From Hyphochytrium catenoides (lineage: Eukaryota > Sar > Hyphochytriomycetes > Hyphochytriales > Hyphochytriaceae): a stretch of 64,000 nucleotides of DNA. The DNA lies in assembly GCA_900088475.1 (NCBI GenBank), contig FLMG01002493.1, positions 49,832 through 113,831 on the forward strand, given 5' to 3'. The translations under genes and the position numbers were made by a program. Every line of letters starts with the position of its first letter. The first letter of the stretch is position 1. Positions 12,438 through 24,400 of this stretch are shown piece after piece. The notes beneath the pieces are model-generated. The model was not told the origin of the DNA, made no database searches, and saw nothing but the letters and a program-made list of their open reading frames with translations.

Positions 12438-13478
12438 TGAGAACTAGATTCTTTAAGAACAGCAACAAGAGCGTGAAGTGGCGCTTCCCTACGATCAGAT
12501 ACTGGGACTTTGCCCCAGTGTTAACTGAATATCCTGTGCTAGACTAGCCTTCGTACTTTTGAAGCTGTTGGAAGTGAAGCTTCATGACTGACGGTGCTTC
12601 TCTGACTTTGAGATGGACACGATGATGACACGTCTGAGGCCTCCTTGCAGCTCTCCTTGCCTTACTGACACTTGGATTTGGGTATCATACCGAATCTAGA
12701 CCCTCCCAGCCGAATGTAATGTTTGACTCTCTTCTCGGCACTTTCGCTATGCATGACGGTAATGGTCGTAGCCGAGAATAGTCCGAGGCATACTGATCGA
12801 GTTTTTGATGGAAAAGCAGGAGCCCTATCAGGCCATCGGCATCGAAGATCCTCACTTTATACGCTTGCCACAGAAGGCGTGCTTCCGTTCCTTCACCCTT
12901 CTCCTCTTCAGCATGACAAATATTAAAAAGAGAGACGTCTTACGTATGAAGTCCGCACAGTGGATTGCTCTCCTCGAGGAGGTCATTCAGAGACTGGCAT
13001 GTCGTTGGAAGCGCTTGGAAGATTGATGACAGAAGACCAAGCAGACGAGGCTATGATGTCAGCATGATACCACAGGGGGACTAATATGCTAAGGGCGCAG
13101 GCGACCCTCAAGACGTAACATTGCATAATCTCATATACGTGACAGGTTTCGGTTTGAATCACCAGGGTCAATCCATGTTGAGGCACCTTTTTCCTTGCAG
13201 CGTGGTTTGACGACTTTAGAGACATATGGAGCCTGTTTCTACCCCCATTATCTTCGCTCCACCGCCAGAGGGCAGAAGCTACGTAGCTCGATGTACCTCT
13301 CTTCACTGACTCTCTTGACAGACGGGTCTTCAAGTTCGCGGCAAGCGGCGGGGCTGACGTTTCCTGGTCTTCGCATAGTCGTAATCAGTCCAAACATCAA
13401 AGGAGCGGTTAAGAGAGAGACCCTATCGCGCCGAAGCACTTTGCTTGAGCCCCTATGAAGTCCCATAGAGTGAGCTTT
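12438..13478. other. Intergenic region, no gene recognised
   Basis: About 1 kb lies between the EMC2 start and the 3' end of the WD40-like gene. Short open frames occur on both strands, but none shows a domain or matching splice signals. It probably holds the EMC2 promoter and the 3' UTR of the neighbour. Confidence 0.4.
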
Positions 13479-15585
13479 TTATTTGCCCAAGGCTAGACCT
13501 GGCAGCATAAACTGTGCCCTATTGACCACATAAAGGCCTCCAGATTCACAGACTCCCATAACCACATCGTCTGTTGCGTGGGATCCCGAATCCACGCTAA
13601 GCACATCAATGCCAGTCCAGCTAGATAGGAAAGGGACCAAAATGACAGCGAGAGCACAAGGACGGAAAACGACAGAGTTAGAAGGACGCGGCAGGCGAAC
13701 TATACTTCTTCCCAATATGATTGGCTATCAACAGAAATCCGGTTCTGACGAACGAAGTGACACAGGCACAGTGTAAAGAATCTACTTCTCACCTAGAGTC
13801 GCTTCTAAAGCCAAGGCGGTGGTTCTGCTGCAAGAGACTCTGTGACGGCTTGCCACTGTCTCTTTCTCCTCCCTCTGAGGGCTGTCCGGCCCTTGTTAGA
13901 GAAGCGCCACCTTTAAACCGTCCACACATAAGCTCATTGTCTAAGCCAGCAGCATAGCAAACGTTTTCATGGGAGGGAGAGGCCAGCAGCGCGACACAGT
14001 CATACTTCAACGGACATTTCCACCTATCGGGAGAAGTGTGTTAGGGCCTCGTGAACAGACATGATCGTCAAGAACGAGATACCGCCATTCAGCCCGCTAG
14101 GATGATATAGAAGAAACCATGGCCTTCAAGTGCATAAGGAAGTTACCTGTTTCGCACCCGCCAGGTTCTTGAGTCATAAACGTACACAACCCGATCTTGA
14201 CCAGCGCAGATAATACTGTCACCAGCACAGGACGCCATTGCATAAAGACATGAGTTACGTGAGGGAGACGTCCTAGCGATACAACCGCCTTTCTCCCTGG
14301 CCCGCGCGTCCCATACAGATAACTGCAGCGCAAGTTTAGCAAGAAACATACGCAAAAGTGATAAGGGGGTAAGACGTTCAAAGCAACTGCGACCGGAAGG
14401 TAAGTAAGAGGAGTTAGATGTCCGCCTACCTGACTGTACTCGGTCACTGCCACAAGTGGCTCGCGCATGCGTGATGACTCCACATACTGCACTTGAGTGG
14501 GCGTCTGAATAAGGTCAATGGACCGGACGATTGCTCCCGTATCCAAGCTGTGGAGAAAAAGCCTCCTAGCAAACAGTTGACAGGAAGCCATCTGGGAATA
14601 TCCTTAAGAAGATCTTCCATTACAGCGCTAGGATAGTGAGACAACTTTACCTGAGAAAGGGTTGTCGGACAAAAGGACAGACCTGCCCAGCCTTGGTCGG
14701 CTGCGAGATGGCATTCGATGGTTGATGTCCGCGTTTTAACGGCCTTTGGAGTAAGCCTCGGCTTCTTGGTGGGCTGTGCTGTCTCCACGTTTTCGTGATC
14801 TGTTGCCTTGCCATTTGGTCTGTTCTCTACGACTGAAGCCTCCCAGTTGGCCCCGAGGTGGTTCAGTAGAATCTGGCCTCTGGCGTCAATGGAAGCGAGG
14901 ACTAAAAGCACACCAGTTGTTACTAATGACTTTGGCCAGGATAATGATGAACCGAGATGAGCTGATGCTTGATACCTAGGGATCCATCCTCTTCCCGTTT
15001 AGATATGACGGACTGCAGCATATCACACGTCGTCAGAAGTATAGCGGAAACCGATTGCCAGGATCTCGACAGTGTTGATACCTGAATCTCGTACTTGTGA
15101 GACGTGCCCGAGGCAATGGCCCTCGTTGTCAGACTATCGAACTCTAGGATAGTACTTATCCCCAAACCCTGCGTCCCAGCCTTGATGTCGCCAGCGTCCT
15201 CAGCCAACGACCACTAGGGCATCCAAAACAGAGCTGTTAGCGAGAATATAAGTATCTGGCGTGAGACCTTCCTACCATAGATAAGTATAGTTCATGTTGA
15301 TTTGCCAAAACACATTTGTCAAGACCTAGCGCTGACAACCTAGTGGGTTGAAGAGATCCAGCGCTGATGGTGTCACAGACCATAGAGCCTGCCAAGACTC
15401 CGCGATGGAGGTACGCGAGGTCTGGTATATGGTGGTAAGCATCACCCTTGCTGGAGTAGCAATCTTACAGACTCTCACCCACCTTGGACTTGCTGAGCAA
15501 ATCTCTGGCCGTTCTTGATACGCTCATAAGCCGATTTGCCCTTCCGTGCGCGCCCACCGCTGCTACTATTGCCGAAAGAGCTCAT
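13479..15585 (-). CDS. WD40-like repeat protein of unknown role
   Basis: Nine exons keep phase: 15585-15483, 15388-15276, 15213-15082, 15012-14976, 14901-14651, 14591-14430, 14322-14147, 14023-13793, 13620-13479. They give 448 residues. The N-terminus is a Ser/Gly/Arg-rich leader with an AYERIKNGQRF helix. The body has beta-propeller-like blades. LSVWDARAREKGGC and IICAGQDRVVYVYDSRTWRV are the clearest, with typical [GS]-x-D and W-D dipeptides; VLASIDARGQILLNHLG and VVMGVCESGGLYVV are weaker. A Lys/Pro-rich insert (QPTKKPRLTPKAVKTR) near residue 160 looks like a nuclear localisation signal. I cannot assign it to a named WD40 family. It shares strand and orientation with EMC2 and the ribosomal protein gene. 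Confidence 0.75.
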
Positions 15586-16480
15586 CTTCAAGAGGGATGC
15601 CCTGGCTGACAAATCCCTAGCAGCTCTTCACCCTCTGGCTCTCTACCCCTCAGTTGTCACGTCATGGTCGTAGCATCACTTATATCTCAGACTCTATCCC
15701 CATGCCCTCCTGACGACAAATCGGAGGCCTTATTATGTTTGTCTTGCCGCACCGAGCAACGCCAAAGAGCTCGGGACCTTCAACGAGGCCAACGGTTCTG
15801 TCATCAGAACTCCTTGTACCACGTCGCTCTCCTCCACCAAACACTAACATCATAAAGGGGAAACGCCTTTGAAGCCATCATCCTGCATTGGTCATCACCC
15901 ATAGAGGGTTACCTGGGTTACTAAGGTTATGATTAAACAATTATAGATTCTAGGGACCATTCTCCGTCGGGTCACATGAGTACTGTGACCCACTCTTCGT
16001 CGGGTCACATGGTTACTGTTCAATGCGCTGCTGAAGAGCTTGGTTGGGACATTGAGCTTTGTGTTGCTACAGATGTAGATCTATTCTTCTCTCAAAGGTC
16101 CAATGTCAGCAAAAAGCCATAGAAGGACCTTGGAAGGACATAGATCCAGAATGGAGGATTGTAAAGGAAGCAGAGGTGATAGCATGCAGGTGATTATAAA
16201 GTTCTTTTTTCCCAAGGAACAATGGAGCAGGAGGAACAACATCTACCAAGGTCTGTTGGATGAGACAACGTCATCGGATATTTTATAGAGGGGCAGTCCA
16301 CCGAGTCAAAGAGAAAAGAAGTGGTGGACCTGTGGTCGAAGGCTCCCATAAAAGAAAGACTAATATAATAGGGCTACACCAGGATATCATCATTATTAGG
16401 CCAATGACCGTATCATCATCGTTGGAAGTGTACAACCAAGGCTTTCTCATAGCAAACAGGCATAAGGGAACTTAATAAAA
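15586..16480. other. Intergenic region with a short tandem duplication
   Basis: This is the spacer between the WD40-like start and the end of the ribosomal protein SA gene. The only structure I see is an imperfect tandem duplication at 15955-16019. No convincing gene is present. Confidence 0.4.
15955..16019. repeat. Imperfect tandem duplication, 32-33 bp unit
   Basis: Two head-to-tail copies share the core CGTCGGGTCACATG and end in TACTGT. The first copy is 15955-15986 and the second 15987-16019. A few substitutions and one length change separate them. Confidence 0.75.
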
Positions 16481-17752
16481 CTACCACTGGGAACCCTCAG
16501 TTGGGGCATTCCAGCTGCCTGTGGCTGCGGGGGCAGCAGCCTCGCCAGTCCAGCCACTCTCAGGAGCTGCTCCCTCCCAGCCTGCCTGTCCAGCAGGAGC
16601 TGCAGCGGCAGGAGCCTCATAGATAGGAGCCTCAGGAACGTACTCAGCCTCAGCACCAGCCTGCTCCCACGCAGAGCGAGCACCAACAGGCTCTTCAAAC
16701 CCACCAGCCTGCTTAAACGTATTGTTAAATACCCATCCGTAACCTCAACAAAGTCAACCTGGACTGACCTGGGCCTCTTCAGCCTTCTCAAGCTCTTCAA
16801 TGTCTCTGTAGAAGAAGAGGTCTACTGGAACATCCCAAGGCTGAGATCTAGAGATAGTGCCACGAAGGCGAAGTACCTCTCTGGCAAGAAGCCAGTAAAG
16901 GAGACCAATGGAGAGCTTTCCCTTGTTGTTTGCAGGAATAGCGCAGTCAACGTACTACGGACGAGAAGGGGGAGTGACTTTAGCGATAGGAAAGCCTTTT
17001 CGAACATTTCTGTGTCGCACCTGAAGGGGAGAATCAGAATCGCAGAAAGCAATAACAGGCACGTTGACGTATGCAGCCTCCCGAACAGGCTGTGCATCCG
17101 TGCGTGGGTCCGTAACAATCAGAAGACGTGGCTCCTTGAACTGCTTGGTGATCTGGTTGGTGAAGGTACCAGGTGTGAAACGGCCAGCGATAGCCTGTGC
17201 TCCAGTGTACTGGGCAAACTTGAGAACAGCCCTCTGGCCATAAGGACGAGCGCTGATAGCAATGACATCATCAGGTTGCTCAATAGCAACGATGATGCGG
17301 GCAGCAAGCATGAGCTTGTCCCAGGTCTTGCCAATGTTGATGATGTGAACACCTGCAGCTCACGGAGATCAGCTATCCCACCTATAGCTCATGCGAAACT
17401 GTCCTTATGGTGTCTTACCGTCATTACGTCTCCTCCAGACGTAATCTGCCATCATGGCATCGGCGTTCTTGGTACCGATGTGGACCTGAGCGGCCAGCAT
17501 CTTCTGAATATCCTCATCCCTAAAAATAAAAGTATCATCAGCGCAACTCCTCCTCCTCAATGACCGGCCGGTTTCAGCTCTCACACCAATTTCGACTTCA
17601 CAAACTGCTATCTGACATTGGCCATTCTGCCAACGCGAGCAATCCTGCTTCTCTGGCGACCGGACTTTCGGCCGCACACCGCAGAATACCTCCTATGACC
17701 TACTTCATCCCCATCAGACTCAGCAAGGTACTTACTTCGTGCTGTGCGCCAT
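16481..17752 (-). CDS. RPSA: 40S ribosomal protein SA (uS2 family)
   Basis: This is the eukaryotic uS2 protein of the small ribosomal subunit. Five exons keep phase: 17752-17736, 17519-17419, 17352-17021, 16954-16769, 16708-16481. They give 287 residues. The first coding exon is only 17 nt (MAHST plus two bases) and joins to [19 protein letters not shown]. Highly conserved stretches include [80 protein letters not shown] and [15 protein letters not shown]. The C-terminal 75 residues are Ala/Pro/Glu-rich with repeated tryptophans ([11 protein letters not shown]), the usual acidic extension of eukaryotic SA. The fourth intron is only 60 nt. Confidence 0.97.
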
Positions 17753-18144
17753 GGTTCCTGGAAATCCGTGGTTAGCTGCGGTGTAGCCTGTTCCCGAATG
17801 CCTGGGTTTCACGCTCCAGCTTCATTAACCAGATCGGCAGGCAATTTCTCGGTCGCCACTCAATCTTGCCTTTCCGTCGATAGCCTTGCCGCAACTTGGC
17901 GGCAGTCCGTCATATTACTACGGCGCCAAGACATTGGTAATCCTCACTGTATCGGAACTACTACTGCGTTTGGGCTGCCGCTGTCCACCACCACATGGGT
18001 TCCCAGCCATTCAACCATAAAACCCCTCTACTTTACGAGCGAAATCTGAGCTAGAAAACTAGAGGGCTTTTAAGCGCAACAAGGATGAAAGCAGTAATCC
18101 ATTCTTATGGGTAGTCAGTTACTGAGATAAGGGCAATCGCTGAT
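17753..18144. other. Short intergenic region
   Basis: This 392-bp spacer lies between the RPSA start codon and the stop codon of the upstream transporter gene; both are on the minus strand. It should contain the RPSA promoter. I see no gene or strong repeat. Confidence 0.4.
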
Positions 18145-20313
18145 TTAGTTTTTCGCTGTTGACCAGATTGTGATGGCAGTGGAGAAGAGCCCCAAGAGAC
18201 ATGCAGAGACCAGCAGCAGCGTGTGAGGCAACATAGCAAGAGAACACACAGGCTTCCGCTCCAGCTTGAGCATGTATGCCGCCGGCACAGCAAAGCACAC
18301 TAAGGAAGTACATATATAGAGAACGTTAGTACTAAGTCAGATGCCATGGAAGGAGGGAGCTTCTCCTTAAGGGCAAGCGTCTTACCGATAGCCGAACAAG
18401 TGCCGCCGATCATCCCAAAGACTACGTTAATGGATGGGCAGAATATGGCTACGGCTAGCGCGCTTAGAACGAGACTCACTGAAAGTAAGACATGGCGAAG
18501 GGTTGACTCCGGCCAGCTAGACAGAAAGTTAGGGTCTTCAATGGTGAAACCAAGTGCAATAATAGGGCAGCACGTACTTTGAAAAACACATGACCTCAAT
18601 GGTGAACCTGCAAGGGAAGATGTTCAGTGGAAACGCTACGGCGACGGTGAAGGTGATTGCCGCTCTGCAGAATGCAATCAGGATATCCTTTCTGCTAAAG
18701 CTAAGGAGAATATTGCCTTTTGCCTCTGCCGAAGTGAGAGAATTTCCGAAAGCCAGGTAGCCGCATAGTCCGATAGCGAAGTAGACAATAAAAGAAATCG
18801 CGGTTGCCCTATCTACCACCTATTAAGTGGTGTTAGCGTACAGGTAGAAGCGCGATGGTCATGGCATCGATTACCTTGTTCATTCGGCGGACATTTGGAC
18901 GTTGTAGCTCGGTGTAGATGGAAAATACGTTGACCTGAGGTAGTAAAAAATGATAACAGTGAATTGTTAAAAGCTATGGAGAATGCAAACAACAGAGGTG
19001 GTACGTGGCTTTCGCACCTGGCAGGTGAAGGCAAACATAACTATAGGCACCCCAAGGATACATTCGACACCTTTTTCCACGTTGAAACCCCACTCCACAG
19101 TAGGATGCACCCCAGAGTGTTGCACAATAGATATCGATCGTGCGGAGACCGAGATAACCATAAAGATGATGGAAAGGACACCTGAAACTCCCGTTTAGTT
19201 CACTTCAAGTGCAAGCGTAATAAAACAATCGCCTTTCTATACCTAGAGTGCTTGAGGTCTGCAGACTCGATATATCCCTAAGGAGAGATAATGGCATCAT
19301 AATGACGAAACAAAACCCAGACATCAAAAGCCAGCGTTCGCTGAGGATGGACTTCTCCCCAAAGAGCTCCGCCCCAAGAGGAGTGATGATGTCACCCAAA
19401 GTCACCTAAGGACTTCATTAGTAGGGCCTCTAACCTCTTCACATGGTCGCCAAACTTACCAGATAGGCAACAGCAATACTAAAACAGAACACAAGGATGT
19501 TGACTGCAATGAAAATTGTGCCTGCCTTCCCGAAGCAGTATAGTGCTAGATCTTCATAAGACTTCAACCTAAAATGGAACTCAGTATATATGGCCCTGCT
19601 ATCCAGGGGGTCACACAAAAAGTACCCGGTCTTCTCTCCCGCGTGTATAAGTAGTCGGATGGTATAGACTGTCAATAACGATGCAATCACCAGCTGAGCA
19701 ATAGCAAAGGTCACTCCTGAGACGGCAAACGCGTAAGGCAAAGAAAGCGCCCCTACATTTATAAGGATAGTCAGGCGTGATGTGACCTAAAGGGGGCCAT
19801 GAATGCACCATAATATCACCCACCTGCTCCCAGAGTCGCCCCTGCGAGGTTGAAGACGGAGCCTCGAATAGACCCTGGCGAAGGAATCCATGATTTCTCT
19901 TGTTCGGTCTAAGTGGCTAAGAAGGTAAGTTGACTTGTACAGCATTGGTGCACATCTGGAAATCGTACGGTTTGATTTGCTACACTCCTCCTCTTTAGGA
20001 GGGTCCCAGGGCTTGACGTGAGTAGAGACCTTTGATTCTCGTCTTCCTATCAAGCGTATAGAAAATCTTAGGTGTGTAGAAAGGCGTAAGTTTGACATGG
20101 ACAAACCTCAAATAGTAGGGGCTTATATCCCAGCCGGGACATTAAAATGTCTCTGGTACTCAAGCTCTCGCGATGTAGCACTGGTGCGTCATACTAGGTC
20201 GCTAATGGGTCAGACGAGGCTTAATGTGCGATGTATAGGAAGCTTACCCGGGGAGCGGTTTGGGCCCCATCTGATCCCGTCCGAAGCAGTGGCTGCCTCT
20301 GACTCTGATCCAT
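18145..20313 (-). CDS. Amino-acid transporter, AAAP family (SLC38/AVT-like)
   Basis: This is a multi-pass secondary transporter expected to carry neutral amino acids across the plasma or a vacuolar membrane. Ten exons keep phase: 20313-20248, 19908-19824, 19752-19626, 19568-19460, 19405-19243, 19181-19018, 18934-18875, 18819-18578, 18516-18386, 18299-18145. They give about 433 residues. The family signature GSVFNLAGATLGAGALSLPY spans an exon junction and forms the first membrane helix. Later diagnostic parts are VPIVMFAFTCQVNVFSIYTE (also across a junction), the FIVYFAIGLCGYLAFG helix, and SINVVFGMIGGTCSA. About eleven hydrophobic segments can be read. The N-terminal 22 residues are polar. 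The 339-nt gap between exons 1 and 2 may hide another exon. Confidence 0.88.
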
Positions 20314-21457
20314 TATAACCAGGCCTTAACCCTTCAACTAGGGTAGAGGCTGAAGCGTGACGTGAGTAGAGAGTCAATCAAAGGTCCTCGCGACTTTTCT
20401 CCACTACTGAATTGCGCAGTCCACAATAGGTTGTTGTCCACCCCTCGCTGCTTTTATAACCACGTTCCGATCTCTTCATTCAAAGCACATACGACGGCCC
20501 TTCTGAAGGCTGTTGATGAGAGAAAGGTGATGGCAGATAAGTATCTAAAAGAAGGCAACCTCTACTGCCCTGCGGATGAGAGCAGACGAAGAAAATAGCG
20601 TTTCTCTGCTGGTGCAGCTGTCGGGGCCGATCCTTCAACCTTCAACTACCTTGTACACCTTTTGATACCCTTTTGACACCAAGAATTGCTGTTGTCGTTG
20701 TTTCCGTAGTTCGTTTCCAATGTTTGCTGTAACCTTGTTTTGAGGTATTGTTAAACCCCCTTTGGTCAAGTGTAGAAGCTGAACAGGGTTTGTGCTTATC
20801 TGTGTTGATGGAGCACCTTCTACAAAACCATCTTTGTTGTCTAACAGGAAAAACAGTGATTGGGACTTCGTTGGATACAGACTCAGAGGGGAACTACAGT
20901 GTACGGCGTACAGCAACCCAAAAAAATGTGTAGTCCTTGACCGTCGTTGAAGGGACATGGGACAGTGGAGTAATGAGACAGAGAACGAGACAGAGAAGGG
21001 AGACACACAATCATAATCACCACATTATATAGTAATCATGCAAGACAGAGGCACTCCTAGACAGCTATAGAAAGGCAAAAGAAGGGTTCCATGTTCAAGT
21101 CCGAGACACAGCATGAAAAGGGAAGGGAGGATGAGCGAGGATCCTCTCACTAGAAGAAAACGAAGAACGGTTCCGCTGTGCTTCACTTGAGGCGGCTTGC
21201 GGCGTGAAGAGAGGCGATGAGAGAGGCAATGGAGCTTCGGCTTGGTTATGCTCGCGTACTGTTCAGCCTTCCTCAGCGTCCACAACTGTCTAGCGGTCTG
21301 ACTGGCGCCGGACAACGGATGCCACTATAAAAAAAGAATGGACACATATGACTGTGATACGAGATATCAACATTTCACCTGCCAGGGATTAACTTAGGCC
21401 CAGAGGAGCAGTTGGATTGTGATTCGAAGCGCGGAGAGAGAGCAAGGGGAAGGAAGG
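20314..21457. other. Intergenic region with possible exon remnants
   Basis: This 1.1-kb region lies between divergent genes (transporter and trehalose gene). It holds one suggestive minus-strand frame at 20635-20840, listed separately, and a second weaker one at 21187-21324 whose phase does not match it. Nothing else is recognisable. Confidence 0.35.
20635..20840 (-). CDS. Possible unidentified terminal exon or gene remnant
   Basis: A frame of 68 codons runs from an acceptor-like TTTTTCCTGTTAG to a TGA stop. Its composition is protein-like, with the segments PVQLLHLTKGGLTIPQNK and NELRKQRQQQFLVSKGYQK. Its codons (ACA, CAA, AAA) are more AT-rich than those of the neighbours. I cannot find an upstream exon of matching phase, and I recognise no domain. 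It could be a remnant of a mobile or transferred gene, or chance. Confidence 0.25.
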
Positions 21458-24400
21458 ATGCCTAGCTTCATCAGTGAAGGGCAGTCTGACATTAGCGTCG
21501 GTGACGCTTCACCAAAGAGCGCGAGGCACAGGAGTACGAACCTACAAATGTGACTTCGTCCCAAACATGTTTGTACTAAGGTCTATCACTTGTTCCTCGT
21601 CCATGGCACGTATATCCGCCTGCACTATATCCACTTCCTAGCCGAGGCCGACTCAAGACTCCAGAGACTGTCGAGCAATGGGGGCAAGCAGCGGATACTG
21701 CTTGTTAACAATGTTCTTCCTGTTAAACTAAGCAAGGTCAGACTTCATCGTTTAAAATATCCCGATATAGTAAGTTACAAAGTGCTCCTCTTACTGCCAT
21801 TGAATAGGATGAATCAGGGCAATGGAAGGCAGAATGGAATAGACGCAAGCTCCGGACAGATGTGTTTGGGACCGTGTTACCTAACATTGCGCTGAGCGAT
21901 ACGCACTATGACGTCCTTCACATCGGCTGTCCAGAGATTTATGTGAGTTTCATACGCGGGGCTAGTGATAGAGGCTCTTTCTGGGTTAAGACTTCTTGTT
22001 TCTTCTCAGATTGCGCCGGAGGATATGGAGAAGGTTGAGAAGGCGATGCAGAAGATTAACTGCAACCCCGTCTTTCTGGATGCAGAAATGGCTCACCTGC
22101 ACTTCCAGGTACGTTCCTGCTATTGCTAAGTCCTAAGTTATTCTAAAATGAAGGAGCGCCAGGAATTTCAGAGAGTCTACTCCTCACGGGCTCACGCTTA
22201 CTTATGCCGGTTAGGGCTATTGCAAGGGCACTTTATGGCCGATCTTCCATAATGTGGTGGATGTATATAACAATACCAGCCTGCAGATAGATAATGGAGG
22301 CATCCCAAAGCAGGGCATCAAGTCACAGGGATTTGGCATGTGGGCAGGCCCCAAGTCGTGGAGTCCCTCCTCTCAGGACCAGTGTTGGCCTGCTTATTGT
22401 AATGTAAATAGGTAGGAAGAGCAGTATGGTGGTATGATGGGAATAGAACCCTCCAACTCAAGATTGGGTTGTCGAAGGAGTAAGCCCATAGCTGGTTACG
22501 TACGCTGACGGCGCAGGCATACGAAAATTATATCCTGATAAGGGGAAGCAAAGGTTTGACTAGCAACAAAGGACGCGAGGCGAAGGGCATGAAGTGATAA
22601 TTTGCCATCATTGGACACTTCCGCCTAGAGCAAGCACCATGTTAACTGTATCCTGCCTCTTAGAATCTTCTCACGTGTGGTAGTTGAGTGCTACAACCCA
22701 GGGGACATAATCTGGATCCACGATTATCACCTGCTGATGCTTCCCTCCTACCTTTTGAGGAAGCTGCCACAGGCCATCGTAGGACTGTTCCTCCATGTTC
22801 CATTCCCTTCTTCAGAGATATTCAGAAATATATCGAATAGGTACGTCAAGTACATTAAGATTTAGTGCCTAAGAGGATTGAGCCTTTTTGGCAAGGTTTG
22901 GGTGTGAGCTAAGTGCTTCACGACCTGTAGTTGCAATGTGGGAGGCGAGGAATAGGAGCTTAACGCATGCCCTTGTTTTCCTCCCCTACCTTTATCGGGT
23001 GGACACCTCCGCTAGAGAGGATATCTTACGCGGAATGCTGAATGCCAATCACATTGGATTCCATCTTTTTGAGTACGCCCGGCATTTTCTTACCGCCTGC
23101 AAGCGCCTGCTTGGGACTACCTACTCCATCCGACAAGGTGGCTACATAGAGATTGATTACAATGGGAGGCATGTCATGATGAGCTGCAGTCACATGGGGA
23201 TTGATCCTCTTTACGTCACAAAGTAAGTTCCTTGGACTTTAACAACCACGGCATGCGCTAATAGTGAGCCCTCTTTTCACTTTCTGGTGTCTTCCGTCCT
23301 GTCTCCCCCTCTTTGCTCCCTTTCTTCTCTCCATCATAACGACAGGCTGCTAAACACGCCTCAAGTAGATGCAGAGGCGACGGCGTTAAGGGAAAAGTAC
23401 GCCTAGTGCAAACAGCCCAATATTTTGCTCACAAGGCCTTAAGATACAATCGCTTGCATGCTTAGATTCTCGAAATATAAAATTATAACTGCTATCGACA
23501 TGGTGGAAAGGCTGAAGGGGCTGCATCTAAAGCTCTTAGGCTTCGACCGGTATAAGTGCCTTGCCAATCTTTGGATCCATAAACTAATCCTTGACACACT
23601 TCTTCTTTCCCTCAGGTTCCTAAGCGCCCACCCCCACTATGCTGACACAGTGAAACTGATTCAAATCGGTACTGTGCCCGACTCACGACCAGATGACTAT
23701 GCCCATACAAAAGCGGAAGTGGTCCGGCTAGTTAACGTAGGGTGGCGTTTCTTTGCTCTCCACCTTTTGGGGTCTCCCTCCTTTGGTTCTAAACGCTAAC
23801 GGATATGAATCAGGAAATCAACAACCGCTGGGGAAAGGCCGACAACCCTGTTGTGATCTTTGAAGAAACCTATGAGGCCGATAGCTTTGACCGCAGACTT
23901 GGCGTACTAAGAGTGGCAGATGTGCTACTTTCGACGTGCGTGAGAGAGGGCTTCTCCCTGTTGCCATTTATCTTCACGATGGCCAAGCAACTGGAAGGTA
24001 GTCCAGGCGTTTCAGTGCTAAGTGAGTTCAGCTCAAGTAGTAGAGTGCTCAACGGAGCGCTGACGGTGAACCCATGGAATATAGACGGACTGGCTGATAC
24101 CATTGCTAGGGTAAGCTGGGCACAGCCCATTCCCATTGTGATCGGTCCCAACATTCAGCAACTTTCAACTGCAGGCGGTTGGCAGTACTATGGAAGAAAG
24201 GCAGGCTAGAGCGGAAAGAGACATGGACTACATCAAGAGCAAGACAACAGGCGGATGGGCACAGCGGATATTGAAAGACATCGTCCTGGTAAGAAGTCAA
24301 AAGAGACATAAAGATAGTAAATACCAGACCTCTCCTATGAGATGTCAGTGGATAAGCATGCGAGAAGTATGAATGCAACAGAGACTCATCGGCGTTAGAG

